NCBI GenBank assembly: GCA_949373095.1
Contig: CASIBY010000005.1
Span: forward strand, 46,955 to 110,954
Source: Candidatus Poseidoniaceae archaeon
Lineage (GTDB): Archaea > Thermoplasmatota > Poseidoniia > Poseidoniales > Poseidoniaceae
Length of the DNA stretch: 64,000 nucleotides
Direction: 5' to 3'
The notes under the pieces are model-generated. The model made no database searches. It saw only the letters and a program-made list of their open reading frames with translations, and was not told the origin of the DNA. The first letter of the stretch is position 1; every line of letters begins with the position of its first letter. Positions 9,032 through 17,408 of this stretch are shown here, piece after piece. The position numbers and the translations under genes are program-made.

Positions 9032-10567
9032 TCAAAACGAGCCGTCAAAGATGTTGTAAATGAACAAGAAAAACGAAACAAAAAGGCCAAAACCGCCAAA
9101 GATGTGGGCAACAAATGAGCCGGTGGTACGCAACCATTGACGGAATTCCGACCTAACACGCACGTTGATTTGTCGACCAAGTAGCAATTCGCCGTTGGTT
9201 TCCTCCAATCGGACCGAGACAGTAGCGTCCCCATGGGTTATCGGAATGAGGGTCTGCCATGAAACTGTACTATCCTTGAGTAACCCCGACATCTTTCCTA
9301 AGACATCTTCATTGCCTTTTGCGGCTAGCGGCAAGGCCTCACTTGACCACCAATACTTCTGTCCAGGTTCAAGACGATAAGTCAGTGCCAGGTCTTTTGG
9401 TAGGAAATTTGGGGTTTGAATACGAAACACCACGGTTCGTGTTTCATTCGACAAATTGTGGAATAGAGTGAAAAGATTCGCCTTCTCAGTAACAACATTT
9501 TCCATGTCCACTTCAAAAATGAGGTCTTTCATAGCCGGGGAGCGCCCTGATTCAAGATCCTGCTTCAAGCGGTCCACCATTCTGAAGAAGGCAGGGCAGG
9601 TTTGAGAGATAATTCCAATCAGAACGAGCCATGTCTCTAGGGTGAACACTTGATGTGAAAAAACGAAATCCATTCCCTTTTTGTTAAGTATTTCACTCAG
9701 TTCGGATTCTAGGGTTTTCCTGTCGAGCCCAGTTGCGTGGCGATAAAGGGTCATGAGGAACTTTTCATGGGCAAAATGTGAATTGATATTCCCCTTGAAT
9801 CCTGTTTCAATTTCTTTGATATAATCATCGTATTGTGAGCGAAGGAGTGGATCCATGTGGGTCTTCAAAAGGTCATTGAATACCATGTTCAACGTGGAAG
9901 GGTGGACCGGAGGCGAATATGCAGAAAGAAGACCGGTGCGGTCTACCATGTTGAAAGGAGTAGAGCGAGTTGGTAAGTGCTGACCTACTGATAGTACGAG
10001 GAAAGCAGTTGATGAGAGAAGGAAGAGCTTTCCATAAAGCGATGAACTTTCAAAGTAAAGCACCATTAAAAGCATAGCAGCAGAAGAGACTGCAAAAATG
10101 AGCGAGCGAGTGTGATGTGACATTGAACTTTCAAGTTGATACAGAAGTCCATCATAACCATGCAATGATTGCACGGAGCGATGTTCGTTGTTCGATGCCT
10201 CGACTTGCTCGTGAAATTCAAGTAAAGATATCCCAACACGGTACCGATGAAAGCCCACTGCAAGGATAAATCCAAGAACAACGACAAATGATAGGCTGGC
10301 CATTGCTGTTGAAAATGTCATTCCTAGGTTGGGCTCTATGTTATCTGCCCACCAGGATGGAGATTCTTGTGAAAACGCCCATGTTGCGAAGTACGTAAAC
10401 GAGGCAAACGCAGGTAAAAACATGATCAGACGCAATCCTGAACTTACGATTTGACGATCGATTGCATGCATTATTGATTCAGCTGGACGGAATCCAAAGC
10501 GACCCCTTGAGGGAGGTTCTTCATCGGTTTCAACTGGAGCAAGGGCGTCTTCTACATCCTCTGCCAT
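9032..10567 (-). CDS. Polytopic membrane protein of unknown function
   Basis: A 511-residue protein that I do not recognise. Hydrophobic helices are visible near residues 43-65, 88-110, 160-178 and 183-198, with a last one at the C-terminus (FGLFVSFFLFIYNIF). Between about residues 215 and 480 lies a large soluble section that ends in beta-rich sequence, including PNFLPKDLALTYRLEPGQ. Conserved-looking His and Trp residues do not form a known active-site pattern. It precedes the coiled-coil gene on the same strand with a 59-base gap and follows the DtxR-type regulator, but nothing ties it to metal transport. Confidence 0.6.
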   Translation of the reverse strand: MAEDVEDALAPVETDEEPPSRGRFGFRPAESIMHAIDRQIVSSGLRLIMFLPAFASFTYFATWAFSQESPSWWADNIEPNLGMTFSTAMASLSFVVVLGFILAVGFHRYRVGISLLEFHEQVEASNNEHRSVQSLHGYDGLLYQLESSMSHHTRSLIFAVSSAAMLLMVLYFESSSLYGKLFLLSSTAFLVLSVGQHLPTRSTPFNMVDRTGLLSAYSPPVHPSTLNMVFNDLLKTHMDPLLRSQYDDYIKEIETGFKGNINSHFAHEKFLMTLYRHATGLDRKTLESELSEILNKKGMDFVFSHQVFTLETWLVLIGIISQTCPAFFRMVDRLKQDLESGRSPAMKDLIFEVDMENVVTEKANLFTLFHNLSNETRTVVFRIQTPNFLPKDLALTYRLEPGQKYWWSSEALPLAAKGNEDVLGKMSGLLKDSTVSWQTLIPITHGDATVSVRLEETNGELLLGRQINVRVRSEFRQWLRTTGSFVAHIFGGFGLFVSFFLFIYNIFDGSF

Positions 10568-10606
10568 GAACTAGGTTGGGTAATCCCTACTCTAAAGTGT
10601 TCACAC

Positions 10607-11275
10607 CTATTCTATTGATAACTGGACAAATATCGCTTTTGACCATTCTTCCGTGAGCATCAGTTGTTTCCCATCAACAATCAAGTGTCCCTCGTCGTTA
10701 CGAACAACGGTTGAACCAACGGCGAAACCACTTGATTCAAGACCTGAAATGATATTTTTAGGAAGCAGAAAAGCCAAGACTGAGCCGGTTTGATTAACTC
10801 TTAATAAGTCAAGAGATAGGGAAGTAGAATGAAGCGCTAGCCTATCTTCTATATCTTTTGTAGGGACTGGTATAGGCCGGCCACTAGGGTCCACCATCAC
10901 CCCGCCCATCAACCTAGAAAGCGCAACTTCTAGATCGTCATCAATAGCATGTTCAAGGCGACAAGCTGTTTCATGAGCATTCCCCTCATATGGAAGGAGT
11001 TCAAGAAGAACTTCTGCAAGCCGGTGCCTTCGTTTCATTTTTTGACCGTGAACCAGTCCTGACTCGGTTAAACTCGCCCCTTTGTAGGGGATATATTCCA
11101 AATAGCCACGGGCAGCAAGTCGTTGAATCATTTCAGTTGCGGAAGCTGGAGCAACACCAAGGCGGGATGCAAGGGCTCCTGTTCGCACCCTCTGAAGCGG
11201 ATCGTGCTCGTAAAACTCATACATGGTTTCCAAGTATTCATCCTCGAACTCTTGAAAATGACCAACCATATCCAT
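10607..11275 (-). CDS. DtxR/MntR-family metal-dependent transcriptional regulator
   Basis: A 222-residue regulator. The N-terminal winged helix-turn-helix starts with EDEYLETMYEFYE and has VRTGALASRLGVAPASATEMIQRLAARGYLEY, the pattern of DtxR/IdeR/MntR proteins. The dimerisation and metal-binding part follows (MKRRHRLAEVLLELL, then ACRLEHAIDDDLEVAL, where Glu/His ligands are expected). The last 75 residues resemble a FeoA/SH3-like domain. By family it represses metal uptake genes when loaded with Mn or Fe. I chose the ATG at 11275, preceded by GGGAGG, over an upstream start that would overlap the neighbouring gene. Its targets are not visible here. Confidence 0.88.
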   Translation of the reverse strand: MDMVGHFQEFEDEYLETMYEFYEHDPLQRVRTGALASRLGVAPASATEMIQRLAARGYLEYIPYKGASLTESGLVHGQKMKRRHRLAEVLLELLPYEGNAHETACRLEHAIDDDLEVALSRLMGGVMVDPSGRPIPVPTKDIEDRLALHSTSLSLDLLRVNQTGSVLAFLLPKNIISGLESSGFAVGSTVVRNDEGHLIVDGKQLMLTEEWSKAIFVQLSIE

Positions 11276-11289
11276 GCCTCCCGTGATAT

Positions 11290-13830
11290 CTACTTGCGGT
11301 CCTTTGCTTTGAAAACTTTCGTACAGGCAGGACAACGCACTGAACCATCATAAGAATCGGGGATTCGTAGTGTTTGAGCGCAGTCAGGACATGAAATTTC
11401 GACTTTTCCATCCTTAGTGGCTTGTGGCTTAGAAGGTTCTGGAACGGACTGCGTTGGTGTTGAATCGGAAACCTCTTCTTTTACTTGTGATTGGATATTT
11501 CCTTGAACTGAAAACTTATTTGAGCAATCAGGGCACCCAACTGAACCAGAATAATCTGAAGGCACACGAAGACGGCGGTCACATTTCGGGCATTGCACTT
11601 CCACCTTTTCTTGATTGTTGCGAGAACTCGTGGGCTTGAGGGGTTCGGGGGATTCTGAAGATGCATCCGCTTCAGACGAAGATTCTTCGCGGTTCAATCG
11701 AAGTCGTAAAGCAAGAGCAATCACTGTTCCCGCAACAATGCCCCAAACCACTGCCCCCCATGGTAAAGAATTAGATTCCTCGGTAGTAGAGTCTCCCGAA
11801 ACAAAGGATTCCTGAACGGTAACAAGTTCTCCATCGACAGACCAAACTGCATGTATAACTACATTTGAGCCCTTAGGCCACACCAAGTCAATTTCCATTT
11901 CAGATGTTTGTGACGTCCCCCAAGAGGGAGAAGTTACGGTGGCGAGAATTTCATCATACGCGTCCTTCAAGATGACTTCCCCAACACTTGAAGAGGTTGG
12001 ACCGGATTGACGGAGGGTCAATCGAATTGTGGCAGAATCACCCTCCGCTGGAATAATAGGAGAGGGGACAGGGTCCATTTCAATCCAAAAATTAGTTCGT
12101 TCGGAAGATAATGATTCCGTTGTTGAAAGAGCCCCCGGTCCGATTGCCCAATCCGTTGATGACACCTTTAGAACAATTTTTTCAGCAGTGATGTGACCAA
12201 ATGTGAAGGATTCAGTGTGCGTTCCTTGTTCCAAAGTTCGAGTATATTCATAGAGATAAACGGTAGCCTCAGCAGTTTCGTATCCTAACTGAACAAGAAC
12301 ATCCCGAGGTTTGCCCTCATCCAAATCAAAACTAATTTCAAAACCAACGCCAGATTCTTGTGACCAAGTTAGTTTGTCAATATCCAGCCCAATGGATTGT
12401 TGCTCGTTAACTGGAAGGGTGAAATTCCCTTCATAGACTCCCTCCAGGCTACCGTCATCGCTTTCTAAAGACCATTGCAGGGAATGCTCCCCTGGTTGGA
12501 GGAAGAAGAAACTTGATGAAACTTCGCCAGCCTCGCCAGAATCTAAAACGACCCATTCGCCAGCAGATGGTTGAGTTCCAGAAACGGCATTCTGGTCGAT
12601 CAAAACCATTCGCACTCGGCCTTCGAGGTCACCTACGTTTCGAATAAGCATGTTAGCCCGAAGTGCATCACCTTGATGCCAAGGGCCCCCTGTTAGAGAT
12701 GGAGTTGTGGAGCCTGCTGAAGCAAAAGATGCTGATTCCATCTCCACTGTGAGTTCATGGGGAAGCGATGAGGAGGACGAAATCCTACCGTCTTGGAGAA
12801 TACACTCAACCGTAACAGGCTTTGCAGTCATGTTAAACTGCCAAATAACGAACGTGTCTGATGGGACCCCGGAGGAGGCATTCAGAAGTATTTGACTCGG
12901 GGAACTGCACCGTATGCTACCGGTAAAATCAACATCCCCTGAGTTGGTAACGTTCAGTTCGAATATCAAGTCCTCGCCAGCATTAATTTCCCCAGCGTTT
13001 GAGGAGAGCGATGTAGTAAGAAGTGGAAGAGGTGGAGGAAGAATCATCAGACTCCCGTTTTGAATGTGAGATCCCTGGTCTTCTCCCAAGGTCCCGTTTA
13101 GAGAGAATGACCATGTCATAGTACCTTCAACCATTGGAAATGAGGAGGTTGCAGTGGCATATGAAGAAGACATAGCTTCCACGTTCATGCCCTGAATAAG
13201 AACAGATTCATTTTGTCCCCCATTTTCAATGTATACCCCGACCGAACCAGACCAGTTCACATCGCCCTGATTGATAACCGGCAGTTGGAGTTGAACAAAA
13301 TCACCATCATGAACCGAAAGGTTGCCTGTGGGAGTGCCTAGAGAACCAACACCTTGAGAAAGCAAACTTCCTGGAGCCCCTAAACCAACCGATAGAGGCC
13401 TCAGTCGTTGGACCGTTCGAGTTAGATTTACTGATTGAGTTGCCGTTTCAACGCCAATATCTCCACTCAATTCAATGTGCACCAGACTGTAACCATATTC
13501 CATTGAAGTCAAAAATACGGTCACATTTTGCTGCTCAAGAGAGGTGAGAGTGAGGCTTTGGCTAGGAAGGGTTTGAAGAATTGCCCCCTCCAGGGTAGTG
13601 ACTGTCACATTGAGGTCTACCTCTGCTGTGCCTCCATCGGTTTCATGAACCTCGAGTGTGAATGAATGATTTGCCGATGAAAACGTTTCGTAATCCGTTA
13701 GCCCAAAACTGTTGACATCCATGACACCTGCTCCGGCAACGGCGTGTGCAGATGGGGTAAGAGAGACAAGAAAGAGTGCAACGATGAGGAGGGGGACTCG
13801 CCTCTTCACTGGGACATCGCCTCCGGCCAT
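11290..13830 (-). CDS. Large exported Ig/CARDB-like surface protein with two cytoplasmic zinc-ribbon motifs
   Basis: An 846-residue protein. A signal peptide (RRVPLLIVALFLVSLTPSAHA) is followed by about 650 residues of beta-rich, Asn-X-Ser/Thr-rich sequence with repeated features such as LNVTNSGDVDFTGS and LIRNVGDLEGRV, like CARDB/NPCBM-style adhesion repeats. One transmembrane helix (ALPWGAVVWGIVAGTVIALALRL region, about 710-735) is followed by a cytoplasmic tail with two similar CxxC...CxxC ribbons (CPKCDRRLRVPSDY...CPDC and CPDCAQTLRIPDSY...CPAC), of the MJ0042 zinc-ribbon type. A surface receptor whose inner part binds zinc or a partner is a reasonable inference. It ends 14 bases before the DtxR regulator start. 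Confidence 0.75.
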   Translation of the reverse strand: MAGGDVPVKRRVPLLIVALFLVSLTPSAHAVAGAGVMDVNSFGLTDYETFSSANHSFTLEVHETDGGTAEVDLNVTVTTLEGAILQTLPSQSLTLTSLEQQNVTVFLTSMEYGYSLVHIELSGDIGVETATQSVNLTRTVQRLRPLSVGLGAPGSLLSQGVGSLGTPTGNLSVHDGDFVQLQLPVINQGDVNWSGSVGVYIENGGQNESVLIQGMNVEAMSSSYATATSSFPMVEGTMTWSFSLNGTLGEDQGSHIQNGSLMILPPPLPLLTTSLSSNAGEINAGEDLIFELNVTNSGDVDFTGSIRCSSPSQILLNASSGVPSDTFVIWQFNMTAKPVTVECILQDGRISSSSSLPHELTVEMESASFASAGSTTPSLTGGPWHQGDALRANMLIRNVGDLEGRVRMVLIDQNAVSGTQPSAGEWVVLDSGEAGEVSSSFFFLQPGEHSLQWSLESDDGSLEGVYEGNFTLPVNEQQSIGLDIDKLTWSQESGVGFEISFDLDEGKPRDVLVQLGYETAEATVYLYEYTRTLEQGTHTESFTFGHITAEKIVLKVSSTDWAIGPGALSTTESLSSERTNFWIEMDPVPSPIIPAEGDSATIRLTLRQSGPTSSSVGEVILKDAYDEILATVTSPSWGTSQTSEMEIDLVWPKGSNVVIHAVWSVDGELVTVQESFVSGDSTTEESNSLPWGAVVWGIVAGTVIALALRLRLNREESSSEADASSESPEPLKPTSSRNNQEKVEVQCPKCDRRLRVPSDYSGSVGCPDCSNKFSVQGNIQSQVKEEVSDSTPTQSVPEPSKPQATKDGKVEISCPDCAQTLRIPDSYDGSVRCPACTKVFKAKDRK

Positions 13831-13921
13831 GGTACTGGTTGTTTGAAGGGGTTCTTCACCTTCACGCCGAAAGATGATGTGAGGGCATCTTTATTCAACA
13901 TTGAACGACCCCCCGCAATCA

Positions 13922-14440
13922 ATGCAGGACGAGCGTTTGCTGGAAGTCGCGCCCGAGGTGCTGATTCGGGCCATCCTTCATCGAAGGGAAAGGCTTGCTG
14001 AAATGATCCCAAAGCAACTCAACGCACGCAAAGATGAGAAGGAAACTGCTGAAGCATTAACCCGAGATGCAAAACAACGAAGGGACTTGCAAAAATCTGA
14101 ACTTGAAGCCTTTTCAAATCAACTCAAATCCCGTGACGAGGGTACTTCAGAGCATCAAGAACTACTTACTCAACGTGAACAATTCATTGAAAATGCCGAA
14201 AGGTCGGAGAATGAATATCTTGAGAACGAACTATTTCGAAGAAGAAGCGACTCGCGAACCAAACGACTTACTATTGCTTTGAACGACTGTCAGCGTTCAA
14301 TTGAGTATTGGGAATCCGTTTTGGAACAAGGGTTTGACCATTTGCTCAGTGATGCACGCCGAGTGAAAGAAGGGGGGCCATCCAGTTATGCTCTTTCACG
14401 ACAAAAAAAGACAAACGGAGGGTCTCAACATGAGTCGTGA
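13922..14440 (+). CDS. Helical coiled-coil protein upstream of the terminal nucleotidyltransferase
   Basis: A 172-residue protein with no recognised family. Nearly all of it is predicted charged helix (MIPKQLNARKDEKETAEALTR, FRRRSDSRTKRLTIALNDC), and there is no signal or membrane segment. I chose the ATG at 13922 rather than the TTG at 13901. Its last 11 bases overlap the start of the nucleotidyltransferase gene, which suggests translational coupling and a physical partnership, for example as an accessory subunit. This is inference from gene order. Confidence 0.6.
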   Translation: MQDERLLEVAPEVLIRAILHRRERLAEMIPKQLNARKDEKETAEALTRDAKQRRDLQKSELEAFSNQLKSRDEGTSEHQELLTQREQFIENAERSENEYLENELFRRRSDSRTKRLTIALNDCQRSIEYWESVLEQGFDHLLSDARRVKEGGPSSYALSRQKKTNGGSQHES

Positions 14441-16451
14441 GATTTGCCCTCATACTGGGTTTTCTGCCGCACAGCAGAAACAGTGGCCTTTGTTGCACTC
14501 ACACCAACTGGGAACGCTAGAATTTGGAGACATAGATTCCATTGACGCGGACTACTTAAAAGGCCTATCTGATGAGATAAAAGCCTCCATAAGCACTTCT
14601 AGAATGAGTCAACAAGAGACAAAAGCCAGGGACAGAATCTATCAACACCTGAAGCGGAATATTGAGAGGAAACTCAACGGAAGCCAGCTTCATGCCTTTG
14701 GCTCAACCCAGTCTCGCACATCATTAGGAGTTGGAGATTTGGACTTATGCTTGGTCGTTGATGCTCCTTCGCCTCGTAAAATATTGAATAAAGTTCGAAA
14801 CATCTTGAGTAGTTTAGAAATGACTGAAATCGAGGTGATTGGTCGAGCGAAAGTGCCAATCATTAAATTCAAAGACCCAGAAACTGGACTTCCTATTGAT
14901 ATCTCTGTCAACAATGAACTTGCATTGTACAATACTGAACTCATTCGTGCTTATGCCGACACCCACCCTATGGTTAGGAACGGTGTGCTTTCCATAAAAT
15001 ACTGGGCATCCTCAAGAGCGATTAATCAAGCCTTTATGGGTACACTATCATCGTATGCTTGGACTCTTCTTGCGATTGGAAGCATGCAGACTGACCCTCA
15101 AATTAAACTCCCAAATCTACAGAAAGATGCCGAACCAAATGTCCTCAAGCTCGATGATGATTACGACGTTGGGTTTCATTCTGAACCTACATCACCATGG
15201 GAACCAACCTTGGACCATGCATCCTGCTTTGTTTCCTTTATCAGGCGGCTGGTATTTGAGTGGCCGTTTGAGCATGACGTTGTATCAATCCGAAATGGAG
15301 GAACTGTTTCCCGGAGCAAAAAAGGTTGGGCTGAGGGGGAACCTGATGCATGGACATTGGTACCGGACCACCTTGACCGTCGGCTCGGAGAGCATAGCAT
15401 GCCCATAGAAGACCCGTTTTCCCTCAACCATGATTTGAGCAGAGTACTGAGACCATCGGGCTACCTAACCATCAGAGAAGAAGTGCTCAAGGCATGGATT
15501 GGCATGCTCAATGGTGCGCCTTGGAGTGAACTTAGCAAAAAGGAAGCAACTACCGAAATCAAGCAATTTGACCTCTTTGAGGATTTACGAAATTTACCGA
15601 TGGATAGAGTTAACGCAATCCATCAAGAAACCATTGACCAACTCACAAGGGCAGAGGAAGATGGAGCAAGGTTGAGCTCCCAACGCCGTTCCATAGGCCA
15701 AGCCATCCAATTCGCATTAGGAAAGCGAGATACACCGCCCGAAGGGGCAATCGAAGATGGGGAACAGGTCTCCACGGAAATCAGCGAGTCCAAATCCCAA
15801 CTTGATGAACTGATTTTGAAACGAGATGAGCAGGTCAGCAAGATTGTCATCTCATCTCCAAAAATTTCAGAAACGCTTCGGCAAACATTTGGCCGGATTA
15901 CAGAGCAGTTGGACGTCATGAACATTCCACTTCTTGAACGGGAACAAGAACTAGCTTCACTCTTCTTCGAACTTCAAGAGATGTATCCGATTGGAAAAGA
16001 AGTTGACCGACTTAACAGGGAAATTCACTACATCAAGAAACCCCTCCACGGCAACATAAAACACCTCAACAAATCCGAGAAAAAAATCAAACGAAAGATT
16101 CGCACAAACCGCAAGAATACTAAATCACTTCGAAGAGAAAAAGGCCGGCTTGAGTCTTGGATACGAATCCAAAATGGAAGTAAGAAACCGCACCGAAACG
16201 ACCAAGTTGGGAAACGTCAAAATCGAGGCCCTAAACCCAGCGATGTCAAGAAAAAAATGGATTCCGGCGAGGCGCTTTCAATGGATGATTTGAGCACGTT
16301 GCTACAGCATGGGGGAGTTCTCAATATGGGCGCTTCCAAGAATGACAACACCTCCCAACAAAAGAACAAGCGAACAAAGAGTAAGTCCTCAAATTATCAA
16401 GTCCGCAGAGGAAAAAGGGGCCAAGGAAGGCAGAACTCAAAGAAGGAATGA
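14430..16451 (+). CDS. Cid1/Trf4-type (DNA polymerase beta-like) terminal nucleotidyltransferase with coiled-coil, basic tail
   Basis: A 673-residue enzyme whose first about 330 residues carry the full non-canonical poly(A) polymerase/TUTase pattern. AFGSTQSRTSLGVGDLDL gives the Gly-Ser motif and two catalytic aspartates; GLPIDISVNNELALYNTELI gives the third Asp and the substrate loop; VLSIKYWASSRAI and MGTLSSYAWTLLAI fit the central domain; and MPIEDPFSLNHDLSR is the PAP-associated nucleotide-recognition motif. These enzymes add A or U to RNA 3' ends in eukaryotes. The C-terminal 330 residues are coiled-coil and Lys/Arg-rich, with KKMDSGEALSMDDLSTLL shared with the coiled-coil protein at 17409. 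The ATG at 14430 has GGAGGG 8 bases upstream. Confidence 0.85.
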   Translation: MSREICPHTGFSAAQQKQWPLLHSHQLGTLEFGDIDSIDADYLKGLSDEIKASISTSRMSQQETKARDRIYQHLKRNIERKLNGSQLHAFGSTQSRTSLGVGDLDLCLVVDAPSPRKILNKVRNILSSLEMTEIEVIGRAKVPIIKFKDPETGLPIDISVNNELALYNTELIRAYADTHPMVRNGVLSIKYWASSRAINQAFMGTLSSYAWTLLAIGSMQTDPQIKLPNLQKDAEPNVLKLDDDYDVGFHSEPTSPWEPTLDHASCFVSFIRRLVFEWPFEHDVVSIRNGGTVSRSKKGWAEGEPDAWTLVPDHLDRRLGEHSMPIEDPFSLNHDLSRVLRPSGYLTIREEVLKAWIGMLNGAPWSELSKKEATTEIKQFDLFEDLRNLPMDRVNAIHQETIDQLTRAEEDGARLSSQRRSIGQAIQFALGKRDTPPEGAIEDGEQVSTEISESKSQLDELILKRDEQVSKIVISSPKISETLRQTFGRITEQLDVMNIPLLEREQELASLFFELQEMYPIGKEVDRLNREIHYIKKPLHGNIKHLNKSEKKIKRKIRTNRKNTKSLRREKGRLESWIRIQNGSKKPHRNDQVGKRQNRGPKPSDVKKKMDSGEALSMDDLSTLLQHGGVLNMGASKNDNTSQQKNKRTKSKSSNYQVRRGKRGQGRQNSKKE

Positions 16452-16942
16452 GAGCCGTGCCGCCCCCTGTTTGGAACCAAGGTATTGAGCCCAAAAACAT
16501 GAGTAGTGCTGCATGTCACCAGGTTCGCACTCTATTTTTAAACGAGACTGGAGAGCGCTATTCCGATATTACTGTTCGCCACTTACCCATACCTAACTGG
16601 GAGGGGAATTTGATTCTCACCGATTCAACACCCAATGCTGAGAGCCACATTATCGGATTGTTATGGGCCACCCCATTCAAAGATGATATCGTTCGCGTTG
16701 CTGCATTTGTCATCCATTCAGAACAGCAAGGCAAAGGGTTAGGGGCAGAAGCTTGGAATCGATTCGTAGACGCTGCGCTCAAAGAGGGATACAAGCAAGT
16801 TCAACTCGAAGTCAAAGCGAGTAATATACGGGCTCAACGGTTTTATGAGCGACGTGGCATGACGGTACGAAAACACCTTGAGGGATACTACCAATCCGGC
16901 ATGGGATACATGATGCGAGGGCCCCTTCTTCACTACAGTTAG
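16448..16942 (+). CDS. GNAT-family N-acetyltransferase
   Basis: A 164-residue acetyltransferase. The acetyl-CoA-binding region is VAAFVIHSEQQGKGLGAEAWNRF, with the QGKGLG loop that holds the CoA pyrophosphate; VKASNIRAQRFYERRGM is the usual C-terminal motif of the fold. The first 25 residues before VRTLFLNETG are poorly conserved, so ATG 16448 (overlapping the previous stop as ATGA) or ATG 16499 may start it. The substrate is unknown. Position directly after the terminal nucleotidyltransferase suggests co-transcription; RimI-like protein acetylation is possible but not shown. Confidence 0.85.
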   Translation: MRAVPPPVWNQGIEPKNMSSAACHQVRTLFLNETGERYSDITVRHLPIPNWEGNLILTDSTPNAESHIIGLLWATPFKDDIVRVAAFVIHSEQQGKGLGAEAWNRFVDAALKEGYKQVQLEVKASNIRAQRFYERRGMTVRKHLEGYYQSGMGYMMRGPLLHYS

Positions 16943-16984
16943 TGAGTGAAAGTCTTATTCGCTTTCGCGGTTGATGGGTCATTC

Positions 16985-17302
16985 ATGCTCCAGCGAACAA
17001 TGACGACACTTGTGGACATCGCTGGAGTAAAAAGCGTCACACTGTTTGAAAACGATGGTTTTATCATTTATCGTTCAAATGACGACGCCACAAATGACGA
17101 CGGACAAATGTCCCGTTGGATCTCTGCCTTGGACGCCTCTCCAAAATCAAACCGCCTTACCTTCATTATGGAACATGGTTCGATTATCCTCCATCGTGGT
17201 AAACACCTTCACCTCGCCGTACACTGCGGACCATCCACCAATCTTGGAGAGGTTCGTCAAACAGCAGAAACATGCCACGAAACGCTGCATAACCTAGCCT
17301 AG
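16985..17302 (+). CDS. Roadblock/LC7-like small regulatory protein
   Basis: A 105-residue protein. The order of elements fits the roadblock/LC7 fold: a first helix, TLVDIAGVKSVTLFENDGFIIYRS, a middle helix, then RLTFIMEHGSIILHRGKHLHLAVHCGP and a final helix TAETCHETLHNLA. Such proteins act as dimers that regulate small GTPases or motility in prokaryotes. I prefer the ATG at 16985 to the GTG at 16946, because the extension would be hydrophobic and is not typical. No GTPase gene adjoins it. The assignment rests on fold pattern, not strong sequence identity. Confidence 0.5.
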   Translation: MLQRTMTTLVDIAGVKSVTLFENDGFIIYRSNDDATNDDGQMSRWISALDASPKSNRLTFIMEHGSIILHRGKHLHLAVHCGPSTNLGEVRQTAETCHETLHNLA

Positions 17303-17345
17303 TCAGTAACCCATCTGCGTCAATCAGTCCGTGAAGGGTTAAATG

Positions 17346-17387
17346 GGGGAGCAAAGTCCCCGTGAATGCGGGAAGATGGGAATCTTC
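17346..17387 (+). promoter_or_regulatory. Clustered hairpins upstream of the second coiled-coil gene
   Basis: Three short perfect stems lie in 42 bases: GGGGA/TCCCC (17346-17350 and 17357-17361), CCCG/CGGG (17359-17362 and 17369-17372) and GAAGAT/ATCTTC (17372-17377 and 17382-17387, with a GGGA loop). The first two overlap and exclude each other, as in switching leaders. The end is 21 bases before the start codon at 17409. A regulatory leader is possible; chance structure is not excluded. Confidence 0.3.
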
Positions 17388-17408
17388 TGCGACCAGGTGA
17401 GATGAACA

